A stretch of DNA of 64,000 nt. Origin: Bacillota bacterium (GTDB taxonomy: Bacteria; Bacillota; Clostridia; Lachnospirales; Lachnospiraceae). The notes under the pieces are model-generated. The model had not been told where the DNA came from. It did no database searches and saw only the letters and a list, made by a program, of their open reading frames with translations. A program made the translations under genes and the position numbers. The stretch covers positions 62,001-126,000 of the forward strand of contig JAEZZO010000052.1 in NCBI GenBank assembly GCA_023418475.1, given 5' to 3'. This document shows positions 34,741 to 43,930 of this stretch, one piece after another (position 1 is the first letter of the stretch; each line of letters starts with the position of its first letter).

Positions 34741-36141
34741 ATGAAATTGAAAAGAATCATTTCAGTGCTGCTGGTATTCACCTTTATGAGCCTTGTGTTA
34801 TCTGGCTGCAGCAGCAAAAAGAGCGGTACAGATGAGACAGCTGGATCAGATTCGGTCACAAAAGCAGCAGATACACCCACTGCGGCTGCTACAGCTTCTG
34901 CCAGCGGAGATTTAACATTAACCGATAAGGATTTGACCATTACATTATGGGACATCGCAACTGAGAATCCGGGAAAAGCCAACCAAGAGGATGCAGTAAA
35001 CCGTTTTATGAAGGATCATCCGAATATTAAGGTTGAGGTTACTCATATTCAAAATGATTCCTATAAAGAAAAACTTGTTATTGCAATGAGCTCCGGTCAA
35101 TGCCCTAATATGTATATTCATTGGGGTGGCGGGCCTATGAATGAGTACATAGATTCCGGATTTGCAGTACCGATTACAGATTTAATGAAGAACCACTGTA
35201 AGGTTCCTTTCCTGGAGGCAGCTATCAGTCAAAGCTCCTATAAAGGTGAGATTTACGCAGTTCCTTTTGGTGGTATCGGCGGCAGTGGAATTTTCTACAA
35301 TAAAACTATTTTCTCCAAATTAGGCTTACAAGTTCCTCAGACAATTTCAGAACTTGAAACGGTATGTGCTACCTTAAAATCAAAAGGTTATACACCGTTC
35401 TCTTTGGCAAATCAAAATAAATGGACCGGATCTATGTACTTCATGTATCTGGCAAGCCGTTTCGGCGGAGTTGAAGCATTCAACGATGCCGTTGCAGGTA
35501 AGGGTTCCTTTGAATCAGATGCATTTAAATATGCAGGAGATACCATTCAGAAATGGGTTAAAGCAGGTTATTTCCCGGATGGTGTAAATAGTTTGGATGC
35601 AGATGATGGTCAGGACAGACAGTTGATGTATACGGAAGAAGCTGCAATGATGCTTCATGGTTCCTGGCAGGCATCCTCAATGAAGAACGATAATGAAGAA
35701 TGGTACAATGCTAATATAGGTTATTTTGGCTTCCCGAAGATGGATAACAGTACGGCAGACCAGTCCACCGTAGTTGGTACTTCAATCGGAAATGGTTTTT
35801 CCTTTAATACTGGTACCGATCAAGATAAGTTAAATGCCTGCTTCGTATTAGCAACACAGTATTATAATGATGATACTTATAATAAGAAACAGCTGGACAG
35901 CGGAACAATTCCGTCTATAGAAGGTATGGGCGATACCATTACAGATCCTTGTATGCAACAGATCTGGAAAGATTTCTCGGCTGCTAAAAATGTACAGCTG
36001 TGGTATGACCAGTATCTGCCGCCGGCAGTCAGCGAAGTTCATCAGGCAACCTGTCAGGAGCTGTTTGGCTTAACAATAACTCCGGAGGAAGCTGATAAGA
36101 AGCTTCAGGATGCAATGACAGAATATTTAAAAGATAAATAG
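34741..36141 (+). CDS. ABC sugar transporter substrate-binding lipoprotein
   Basis: 466 residues. Signal peptide with lipobox LVLSGC (Cys23), a short S/T/A-rich linker, then a family 1 (MalE-like) binding protein with FMKDHPNIKVEVTHIQNDSYKEKL and YAVPFGGIGGSGIFYNKTIF. Membrane-anchored receptor for the cluster. Two permeases, a GH3 and a GH94 enzyme follow, so cellobiose or other beta-glucosides are the expected ligands. The 278 bases upstream (34463-34740) contain no gene; no clear promoter was picked. GGGAGG lies before the ATG. Confidence 0.93.
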   Translation: MKLKRIISVLLVFTFMSLVLSGCSSKKSGTDETAGSDSVTKAADTPTAAATASASGDLTLTDKDLTITLWDIATENPGKANQEDAVNRFMKDHPNIKVEVTHIQNDSYKEKLVIAMSSGQCPNMYIHWGGGPMNEYIDSGFAVPITDLMKNHCKVPFLEAAISQSSYKGEIYAVPFGGIGGSGIFYNKTIFSKLGLQVPQTISELETVCATLKSKGYTPFSLANQNKWTGSMYFMYLASRFGGVEAFNDAVAGKGSFESDAFKYAGDTIQKWVKAGYFPDGVNSLDADDGQDRQLMYTEEAAMMLHGSWQASSMKNDNEEWYNANIGYFGFPKMDNSTADQSTVVGTSIGNGFSFNTGTDQDKLNACFVLATQYYNDDTYNKKQLDSGTIPSIEGMGDTITDPCMQQIWKDFSAAKNVQLWYDQYLPPAVSEVHQATCQELFGLTITPEEADKKLQDAMTEYLKDK

Positions 36142-36267
36142 TTAAATTTAAATTAATTATTTGCAGCCCACAGTGAGCAGTAAACATACTTACTGTGGGT
36201 TCGTTATAAGAAAAACATCCTATCCTTACAACGCTTATATCTGAGAATATGATTGGAGGTAAAATCA

Positions 36268-37173
36268 GTGGCGAAACAGCAAATAAATACACTGGCAAAG
36301 CAAAGACAAAAAAGTACACGTATTGCTGCAAGTGTATTTCTAACACCGGTAATTATTATGATGCTGATATTTATTGCTTACCCGATAATTTCATCCCTTC
36401 AAACAAGCTTTTATGAATGGAACGGCATTTCGGCCAATAAAGTTTTTAAAGGGATCGGTAATTGGAAAGCACTCGCAACAGATATGAAATTTTGGCTGGC
36501 ATTCAAAAATAATGTAATACTCATGGTATGCTCCATCTGTATTCAGATACCTTTGGGGCTTTTGCTGGCAACCTTTCTGGACGCAGGAGGAAAGAAGCTG
36601 AATGTTTTTAAGATTATATGGTTCCTGCCCCTTCTGATGTCTTCTGTAGCAATCGGATTTTTGTTCTCCTATGCTTTGGCAACAAACGGAGGAATATTCA
36701 GTACAATATCTCAGGCACTGGGCGGAGGGAAAGTTGACTTGTTCGGCCGGTCTCCCCAGGCTCTGTTTGCGGTGATTGGCGTTGTTGCCTGGCAGTATAC
36801 CCCTTTCTATATGGTATATTTTATTGCCGGTTACAGTAACATAGATACCGAAATATATGAAGCGGCCATTATAGACGGTGCAACAAGAGCAAAATATGTG
36901 AAATTTGTAGCACTGCCTCTTTTAAAACCAATTGTAAGAACAGCTTGTATACTTTCCCTGATTGGCTCCTTGAAATACTTTGATTTGATCTATGTTATGA
37001 CAGGCGGAGGTCCCGGTAATGCAACAGAATTGATGGCAACCTATATGTATAAACTTTCCTTCAAACAGTTTAATATGGGATATGGTTCGACCGTGGCAGT
37101 GGCCATGTTTATTCTGATTACAGCAATTGCACTGTTGATACAGAAGCTGATAAACGGGAAGGAAGTGGATTAA
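36268..37173 (+). CDS. ABC sugar transporter permease (MalF-like)
   Basis: 301 residues from GTG 36268 with GGAGG upstream. Six TM segments; the EAA loop is EIYEAAIIDGATRAKYVKFVALPLLKP. Pairs with the next permease; the genes overlap by one base (TAATG). The ATPase subunit is missing from the cluster. Confidence 0.94.
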   Translation: MAKQQINTLAKQRQKSTRIAASVFLTPVIIMMLIFIAYPIISSLQTSFYEWNGISANKVFKGIGNWKALATDMKFWLAFKNNVILMVCSICIQIPLGLLLATFLDAGGKKLNVFKIIWFLPLLMSSVAIGFLFSYALATNGGIFSTISQALGGGKVDLFGRSPQALFAVIGVVAWQYTPFYMVYFIAGYSNIDTEIYEAAIIDGATRAKYVKFVALPLLKPIVRTACILSLIGSLKYFDLIYVMTGGGPGNATELMATYMYKLSFKQFNMGYGSTVAVAMFILITAIALLIQKLINGKEVD

Positions 37174-38021
37174 TGAATAAATATAAGATAGCGAAAGCAA
37201 AGAGTAAAACAGCATGGATTGCGGCCATAATTTTAGCATTGTGCTGGTGTATGATTGCCGGAATACCGTTTTTCTTTATGGTAATTAATTCCTTTAAAGG
37301 ACAGTTTGAAATGCTTCAAAAAGGAGTATTTCAGCTGCCTTCTTCCTGGAAACCGTCAAATTTTGTAGATGTACTTGAAAATGGATTTTTAAATTATTTT
37401 TTTAACAGTGTAATATTACTGGTTATTTCACTGGTTATTTTACTTTTCATAACAGCATGTGCAGCTTATCCGCTTTCCAGAATGCGGTTTAAGTATAGGA
37501 ATATTATTTTTGGAACAATCGTTGCGGCAATGTCGGTTCCGATGCATGTAACATTAATTCCGATCTTCAAAATGTCCACAAAGCTGCAGCTATATGATAA
37601 ACTGGTAGGCTTGATTGGTCCGAATGTAGCGTTTGGTATTCCAATCTCTGTATTTATTCTTACTACTTTTATGAGTACAATTCCAAAAGACATAGAGGAA
37701 TCAGCAGAAATAGACGGCTGCGGAAAATTTAGAAACTTTTTTAGTATGATTCTTCCGCTTTCTAAGGCAGGTCTTTCCACTCTGGCAATCTATAACGGTG
37801 TTGGCATCTGGAATGAATTTGCATTTGCCAATACCTTGACACAGTCAAAAGCTGCGAAGACACTTCCATTAGCAATTTCAGCCTTCCAGGGGGAGCATTC
37901 GATGAATATTCCCGTCATTATGGCGGTGTTAGTACTGAGTGTACTGCCTATGATCATTATGTTTATTATTTTTCAGGATAAATTAGTAAAAGGAATGATG
38001 GCTGGAGCAGTAAAGGGATAA
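37173..38021 (+). CDS. ABC sugar transporter permease (MalG-like)
   Basis: 282 residues, six TM segments, EAA loop EESAEIDGCGKFRNFFSMILPLSKAG. The terminal FQDKLVKGMMAGAVKG is the usual MalG-type C-terminus. Translationally coupled to the first permease. Confidence 0.94.
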   Translation: MNKYKIAKAKSKTAWIAAIILALCWCMIAGIPFFFMVINSFKGQFEMLQKGVFQLPSSWKPSNFVDVLENGFLNYFFNSVILLVISLVILLFITACAAYPLSRMRFKYRNIIFGTIVAAMSVPMHVTLIPIFKMSTKLQLYDKLVGLIGPNVAFGIPISVFILTTFMSTIPKDIEESAEIDGCGKFRNFFSMILPLSKAGLSTLAIYNGVGIWNEFAFANTLTQSKAAKTLPLAISAFQGEHSMNIPVIMAVLVLSVLPMIIMFIIFQDKLVKGMMAGAVKG

Positions 38022-38056
38022 TATAACAAAGATATAAATAGGAGGCATTGGCAGCT

Positions 38057-40126
38057 ATGAAATGTATTAAAGAATATCGTTTAAGCTATACAGAGAAAGC
38101 ATTAAAAATAGTAGAAGGCCTGACTCTGGAAGAGAAAGTATCACTAATGGGAGGTAGTTGGAGCTTGGAGAAGGTTATGGCGGAGGCTCTTGGGAATTCA
38201 GATGACTGCCACTATAACAAGGTTCCATATCCTGCAGGCGGAATTGAAGTAAAGAATATACCACCAATGCAATTTGTGGATGGCCCCCGCGGTGTAGTTT
38301 GCGGTACTGGTAAAAGTACCTGCTTTCCTGTTTCCATGCTGCGCGGAGCTACCTTTGATACAGAGCTGGAGGAGAGAATAGGGCAGGCAATCGGAGAGGA
38401 AGTAAGAGCCTTCGGCGGAAATACCTTTGCCGGAGTGTGCATTAACCTTCCTTATAATCCGGGATGGGGCCGAAGCCAGGAGACTTACGGTGAAGAATCC
38501 TTCCATATCGGACAGATGGGCTCTTCTTTAGTGAAAGGAGTTCAAAGTAAAAATGTAATAGCCTGCATTAAGCATTTTGCGTTTAATCAGATGGAACTAT
38601 CCCGTTTTAAGGTTAGTGTGGATTGTGATAAGCGTACGGAACGTGAAGTTTTTTTACCTCACTTTAAAGATTGTATTGATGCCGGAGCGGCAAGTGTAAT
38701 GAGCTCTTATAATCTTTATCATAATGTTCACTGCGGTCATCATAATTATCTGCTGGACCAGGTACTGAAAGATGAATGGGACTTTGACGGATTTGTTATG
38801 AGTGATTTTATCTGGGGTGTTAAGGATACCGTGGAAGCCGCAAACGGCGGACAGAATATGGAGATGTGTTGTACGCAATTCTTTGGAGAGAAGCTTGTAA
38901 AAGCAGTACAGGACGGTTTTGTTCCGGAAGCGAAGATAGATGATGCGGTCGTAAGAATTATTCGTACGCTGCTTGCATTTACAGAAGCAGACAAGGAGAA
39001 GTATTCAATACAGGAGAATGCCGGCAGTAAGGAACACATTGCTTTAGCGAAAGAAGCAGCAAGTAAAGGGATTACTTTACTGCAAAACAAGTTTAAGGTA
39101 CTTCCTCTTGATAAGACAAAAGTTAAGAAATTGGCATTAATCGGTAGCCTTGCAAAAACAGAAGTAATCGGAGATTGGGGTTCGAGCCGTGTATTTCCGG
39201 CATATGTGGTAACGCTATTCCAGGGAATAGAAAATATTGCTCCTGATGTGGAAATCATTTATTGTGACGGCAAAGATATAGAGGAAGCCAGGGCGGCTGC
39301 AAAAAATGCAGATGCGGTTGTTCTTATGGTAGGATACAATCATGACGATGAGGGTGAATTTATTTCCGAAGATGAGAAAGATGGTTACACAAAGGCCATT
39401 GGTGGTGATCGTCTGAATTTAGGATTACATAAAGAGGATATAGAACTGATTAAGGAAGTAGGTCCGGAAAATCCGAAATCAGCAGTGGTATTGGTTGGCG
39501 GAAACATGATTATGATGACGGAATGGAAGGATAGTGTCAATGCAGTCCTTATGTCATATTATGCAGGACAGGAAGGCGGAAACGCAATTGCGCAGATTAT
39601 ATTTGGCGATGTCAATCCAAGTGGAAAGCTTCCTTTTGTGATACCTTATCTGGAAAGTGACCTGCCTGCGGTATGCTGGGATACAACTTCCCAGTGGTAT
39701 GATTATTACCATGGTTATACCAAGCTTGAAAAAGAAAGTAAGGAGCCGCTTCTTCCTTATGGGTTTGGCATGTCCTATACAGAATTTGCATTGTCAGGCG
39801 TATCCTTTTTAGCAGACCAGGATAAGGTATATGCTGCCGGCAAGATTAAGAATGTCGGAGATAGAGAAGGTTCTCAGGTGGTTCAGTTTTATGCTGGATT
39901 TAAAAACTCTAAGGTGGACAGACCGGTCAAACTGCTACGCGGATTTTCTCGAGTGGATTTAAAAGCGGGAGAAGAAAAAGATGTGAAGATCGAATGCCCG
40001 ATAGAGAAACTGAAATGGTACAATCCGTATACTAAACTTTGGGAACTGGAACATATGGAGTATGAGATGTATTTAGGATTTAGCAGTGATAAAAATGATC
40101 TTGTACCTGGAAAAATTCTTCTATAA
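38057..40126 (+). CDS. Glycoside hydrolase family 3 beta-glucosidase, cytoplasmic
   Basis: 689 residues without signal peptide. GH3 N-domain with KHFAFNQMELSR and the nucleophile Asp250 in FVMSDFIWG; then a C-domain (ITLLQNKFKVLPL, GSLAKTEVIGDWGSS, VVLVGGNMIMM) and a FnIII-like end (KIKNVGDREGSQVVQFYAG). Hydrolyses imported beta-glucosides. Position directly after the permeases (36 bases) supports operon membership. AGGAGG lies before ATG 38057; the TTG at 38048 is too close to it. Confidence 0.93.
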   Translation: MKCIKEYRLSYTEKALKIVEGLTLEEKVSLMGGSWSLEKVMAEALGNSDDCHYNKVPYPAGGIEVKNIPPMQFVDGPRGVVCGTGKSTCFPVSMLRGATFDTELEERIGQAIGEEVRAFGGNTFAGVCINLPYNPGWGRSQETYGEESFHIGQMGSSLVKGVQSKNVIACIKHFAFNQMELSRFKVSVDCDKRTEREVFLPHFKDCIDAGAASVMSSYNLYHNVHCGHHNYLLDQVLKDEWDFDGFVMSDFIWGVKDTVEAANGGQNMEMCCTQFFGEKLVKAVQDGFVPEAKIDDAVVRIIRTLLAFTEADKEKYSIQENAGSKEHIALAKEAASKGITLLQNKFKVLPLDKTKVKKLALIGSLAKTEVIGDWGSSRVFPAYVVTLFQGIENIAPDVEIIYCDGKDIEEARAAAKNADAVVLMVGYNHDDEGEFISEDEKDGYTKAIGGDRLNLGLHKEDIELIKEVGPENPKSAVVLVGGNMIMMTEWKDSVNAVLMSYYAGQEGGNAIAQIIFGDVNPSGKLPFVIPYLESDLPAVCWDTTSQWYDYYHGYTKLEKESKEPLLPYGFGMSYTEFALSGVSFLADQDKVYAAGKIKNVGDREGSQVVQFYAGFKNSKVDRPVKLLRGFSRVDLKAGEEKDVKIECPIEKLKWYNPYTKLWELEHMEYEMYLGFSSDKNDLVPGKILL

Positions 40127-40224
40127 TTCTATAAATTATTATAGGATGAGTAAACAATCTGTGATAAAATAGTAACTATAGAGCATATTCCTATAGCAAA
40201 ACAAATTTAAGCTGTAACAGAATA

Positions 40225-40258
40225 TCTGAGGCTCGTTTAAGGCGATGCCTCAGATTTA
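40225..40258 (+). terminator. Terminator after the transporter-GH3 operon
   Basis: TCTGAGGC/GCCTCAGA stem followed by TTTATT. Confidence 0.65.
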
Positions 40259-40299
40259 TTAATTCAAGACAATAGTGCTTTCTATTTTTTTTCTTTACA

Positions 40300-40353
40300 A
40301 ATTATTTGTGATGCTTTTTGTGACATCATGTTTGGAAGGGTGATAATATCAAT
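40300..40353 (+). repeat. Leader cassette remnant A6 ahead of the histidine kinase gene
   Basis: AAATTATTTGTGATG...CATCATGTTTGG matches the 5' hairpin of type A cassettes. It runs directly into GGAAGGGTGATAATATCAAT, a type B-like SD region, and the ATG. The middle hairpins are missing, as if by internal deletion. Confidence 0.55.
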
Positions 40354-42156
40354 ATGATAAATGGAAAGAAACGAAACAGGAATAGTTGGAACTTGGATCA
40401 AAAAATTTCTTTTTATTTTTCTAGTATGATATATTTAATCTTGTTTATTCTGTTATCTTTTTTTATTAGCTTTTATATTAGCTCCTTTATCCGGCAATCG
40501 AATAATATTACGGAAAATCAATTAACAGCATTGGCCTCCAACTATAATAATATTTTGGATAATTACCAACAGCTGTCAATTGCATTGGTTATTGATGATT
40601 CAATACAGAAGTATCTAAAATACAGCGGAACAGATGAAAACACTTACTACAGCCTTGCCAGTGATGTAAAACGTGCCCTTCAGAATGCAGTTGATATGGA
40701 TAAGAATTTGTGCTTTATTGCGGTAATAGGCAATGATTCACAACGTTTCCAATTCAAAGGGCTTACAACGAAAATTGCAAATAATTTCAAGCAGGTTTAC
40801 CGGAAGGATTATGAAAACAGTCCGAATGCCTATAAATCAGGAACCTTAAGAATTTCCTTTAACCAGGCTTATGTAGACAATAATCAGTACACGTTAAACA
40901 TATATATGCCGGTATATTCTACGTCGAAAATGATAAATGTACTTGGAATGATATGTATGATCTTCGATAATGATATGTTTGAAGGATTATCGGAGGATCG
41001 CATTAAGGGATTTGATTCGGATGTATTTATTGTGGACAGCAGCAATAAAATTGTATCGGCATCCGATTTTGATGCAGTTGGTACAGAATTTTCACATGCT
41101 GAAAAACTTCTTCATAAAAGCGGATATTTTCGAGATGGCTTTAATCTATATAATTATAAAAAAATTGACGACTGGAATTTCTATCTCGTCAGTCGGGTTA
41201 CCTTGATGAACATGTATAAGAATTGTATCTTAGCAGTTGTCTTCTTATTATTCCTATCCATAATAGCAGTAGTTACCAATCAGGCGGTTTTCAAAAAAAT
41301 GATTCATAAAGCCTACAGACCACTGGACAATGTAGTGAAAGGCATGAAGTGCGTCGCAGAAGGGAATCTTGATATAAGAATTAATAAAGATAACCTGGGA
41401 AATGATTTTGAGAAAATGGCAATCGGTTTCAACTATATGATGGACGAGATGAATACTCTGTTAGAACAGGTTAAACTGGAACAAAGACAAATGGACCAAA
41501 TCCGGTTTAATGCCCTGCAGTCTCAAATCCAGCCTCATTTTTTATATAATGCACTTGACAGTATCTATTGGCAGGCTATGGCAGACGGAAATGAACAAAT
41601 ATCTGTTTTTGTGAAAGCATTATCCCGATATTACCGTCTGTGTCTTAATAAAGGTAAGGATGTAATACCTTTAAGCCAGGAGATAGAGCATGTAAAAAAC
41701 TATCTGATTATACAAAATATCCGTTATGAAAACATCATTGACAGTGAGATCAATGCAGATAATAATTGTCAGGATATTCTAATACCGAAGATTACGCTGC
41801 AGCCCCTGGTGGAAAATTCAATCTACCATGGAATAAAGGTGAAAGATGGGTTTAAGGGAAAAATTACAATTAACGCAAAAAGCAGCGAAGAGGATGTCTA
41901 TATTATCGTGGAGGATAACGGAACAGGAATGTCAGAGAAGCAAATTGAAGAAATGAATAATTCTATATCCGAATATGATAAGGATTTTGGTTATGGCATT
42001 CGAAATGTAAATAAACGAATTGAAATCCTCTATGGTAAGGAATACGGACTCCATTATGAAAAGAGCAGCAGTGGAGGGGTAATTGTAATTGTTCATTTAC
42101 CAGTTCATATGAAGCAGAAATATGTGGAGGTGATGGAATGTACAATGCGATCATAG
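40354..42156 (+). CDS. YesM-type sensor histidine kinase
   Basis: 600 residues. TM1 about 20-45, an extracellular dCache-like sensor to ~285, TM2 about 288-308, HAMP ~318-370. The phosphoacceptor is His395 in QSQIQPHFLYNALD (His_kinase family), and the ATPase domain has LVENSIYHGI and EDNGTGMS. The extracellular sensor or the binding protein probably reads beta-glucoside availability (inference). Overlaps the response regulator gene by 19 bases. Confidence 0.93.
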   Translation: MINGKKRNRNSWNLDQKISFYFSSMIYLILFILLSFFISFYISSFIRQSNNITENQLTALASNYNNILDNYQQLSIALVIDDSIQKYLKYSGTDENTYYSLASDVKRALQNAVDMDKNLCFIAVIGNDSQRFQFKGLTTKIANNFKQVYRKDYENSPNAYKSGTLRISFNQAYVDNNQYTLNIYMPVYSTSKMINVLGMICMIFDNDMFEGLSEDRIKGFDSDVFIVDSSNKIVSASDFDAVGTEFSHAEKLLHKSGYFRDGFNLYNYKKIDDWNFYLVSRVTLMNMYKNCILAVVFLLFLSIIAVVTNQAVFKKMIHKAYRPLDNVVKGMKCVAEGNLDIRINKDNLGNDFEKMAIGFNYMMDEMNTLLEQVKLEQRQMDQIRFNALQSQIQPHFLYNALDSIYWQAMADGNEQISVFVKALSRYYRLCLNKGKDVIPLSQEIEHVKNYLIIQNIRYENIIDSEINADNNCQDILIPKITLQPLVENSIYHGIKVKDGFKGKITINAKSSEEDVYIIVEDNGTGMSEKQIEEMNNSISEYDKDFGYGIRNVNKRIEILYGKEYGLHYEKSSSGGVIVIVHLPVHMKQKYVEVMECTMRS

Positions 42157-43712
42157 TAGATGACGAAAAAATGATTCGTATGGGTATGCTGAAGGCAGTA
42201 TCCTGGGAAAATATAGGAATTGATAAAGTGTTTACGGCAAAATCAGGCAATGAAGCACTGGAAATAATAAAAGAGGAAAAACCGCAGCTAATGATAACTG
42301 ATATTAACATGTCAGATATGACAGGCTTGGAATTAATTGAATATACCAAAAAGATTACGCCGGATATCCGGATTATTGTAATCACAGGATATAATAAATT
42401 TGAATATGCCAGGCAATGCATTAAGCTGGAAGTACATGATTTCCTGCTAAAACCCATTGACAAAGACACTTTAGAGATGGCACTTCATAAACAGATTGAT
42501 TTTCTACTGCAGGTAAAAACTGTAAATCCGGGAGAAAGCAGCAGAAACAGGGTGAAAGCTGTTGCAGAGCAGCTGGTAATCGAGAAGATCATGAAGGATA
42601 TTGTATATAACCGCATTCCTGCGAAGAAAGAGTATATAGAAGAATTTTGCAGTCAATATCATTATGATGTTAATCAGAATATACAGGCTGCGATTATAGT
42701 TCCGACTCTTTATATGGAGGACGGAAGCATAAATGAAAGCTTTACAGCTCTATCTGTTAAGAATATATGCTCTGGAATGGTGGATGCGCAAAATAGAGGT
42801 ATCACCTTTCTGGATGATGATGGGAGAATTGTGATTGCATTCTTCCTGGATAAACACAAGGGAAGTATAATGGAATGGCTGCAGGAGCTAAATGAAATAT
42901 TATGTGATGAATACAACAAGAGACCAAAAGTAGTGGTAGGAAATCCGGTAAATGGTTTACAGCAGTTTTATATTTCCTATAATGATGCATGCGTTCTTTT
43001 AAAATCGCAGGATAAGGAATTCAGCGATATTATTCAAAATAAAAACTTTCAGAAAAGAGAGAAGTTATTTTGGGATGTCTATGTTGAAATGAAAAATGCG
43101 ATGAGCAGTAATATCGGTGATTCAGATAAGATAATGAATATTTTTGAACGCTTCCGGCAAGCAACGGATTCCTACAACCTATCGGATAATATCATTCGAA
43201 GATGCTGCTTTGAGATGGCCTCCTCCATCTATTATATGTTTATCTGGAGTACCGGGAAGGAGGCAGATGAGAGGCTTAATTCACTGATTGTCAGTCTTCT
43301 CGAAATGAAAGGGGAAGATCTTTTTAAAGTGACCAGGCTGTTTTTGATTAAGCTTCTCGGGAATAAAGAGGATCATAATATTCATGAGATTATTGATCAG
43401 GCCAAACGTTTTATCAACGGAAATTTATCAGAGGAATTGTCCGTATCGAATATTGCATCCAATTTATATGTCTCAGCAAGCTACTTTTCGAGACTTTTTA
43501 AAAAGGTTACAGGGGAAGGCTGTAATGAATACATTGTTCGAAAGCGGATTGAAAAAGCAGTGCTGCTTTTAAAAACAACAGATTTTAAAACCAATAAAAT
43601 TGCTGTTATGGTAGGATACAAGGATACTAATTACTTTTCCCTTGCCATTAAAAAGCATACCGGTATGTCACCGACCAGATATAGAGAGATACATCAAAAG
43701 CTGGAAGGGTAA
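42138..43712 (+). CDS. YesN-type response regulator with AraC output domain
   Basis: 524 residues. REC domain with VDDE at the N-terminus and phosphoacceptor Asp55 in MITDINMSD. A long helical middle region is followed by a C-terminal double-HTH AraC domain (SVSNIASNLYVSASYFSRLFKKVTGEGCNEYI and IAVMVGYKDTNYFSLAIKKHTGMSPTRYR). Expected to control the flanking transporter/GH3 and GH94 genes. GGAGGTG lies before the ATG. Confidence 0.94.
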   Translation: MYNAIIVDDEKMIRMGMLKAVSWENIGIDKVFTAKSGNEALEIIKEEKPQLMITDINMSDMTGLELIEYTKKITPDIRIIVITGYNKFEYARQCIKLEVHDFLLKPIDKDTLEMALHKQIDFLLQVKTVNPGESSRNRVKAVAEQLVIEKIMKDIVYNRIPAKKEYIEEFCSQYHYDVNQNIQAAIIVPTLYMEDGSINESFTALSVKNICSGMVDAQNRGITFLDDDGRIVIAFFLDKHKGSIMEWLQELNEILCDEYNKRPKVVVGNPVNGLQQFYISYNDACVLLKSQDKEFSDIIQNKNFQKREKLFWDVYVEMKNAMSSNIGDSDKIMNIFERFRQATDSYNLSDNIIRRCCFEMASSIYYMFIWSTGKEADERLNSLIVSLLEMKGEDLFKVTRLFLIKLLGNKEDHNIHEIIDQAKRFINGNLSEELSVSNIASNLYVSASYFSRLFKKVTGEGCNEYIVRKRIEKAVLLLKTTDFKTNKIAVMVGYKDTNYFSLAIKKHTGMSPTRYREIHQKLEG

Positions 43713-43751
43713 AGCACTTAGAATATTAGAACAGCACTACTTTTAACCTGA

Positions 43752-43795
43752 AGCAGGAGACAAGGAAGAAGGAAGCCTTGGTCTCCTGCTTTTAT
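43752..43795 (+). terminator. Terminator after the two-component genes
   Basis: AGCAGGAGAC/GTCTCCTGCT with inner AAGG/CCTT, then TTTAT. Confidence 0.75.
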
Positions 43796-43857
43796 TGTGT
43801 TGCCTGTGAATAGTACCCTTTATTGTCATTTTATAAAACATTGGGACCAGTTTATGG

Positions 43858-43886
43858 TTGAAATGCCAATAAAGGTATAATATAAT
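43858..43886 (+). promoter_or_regulatory. Promoter of the GH94 gene
   Basis: TTGAAA (43858-43863), 17-base spacer, TATAAT (43881-43886). A TTTATTG/CAATAAA dyad (43819-43825 and 43867-43873) flanks the -35 and could be an activator site for the AraC-type regulator (weak). Confidence 0.6.
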
Positions 43887-43930
43887 ATTTGATGGGAGTA
43901 CAAATAGTATCTTAAGGAGGAAATTTTATA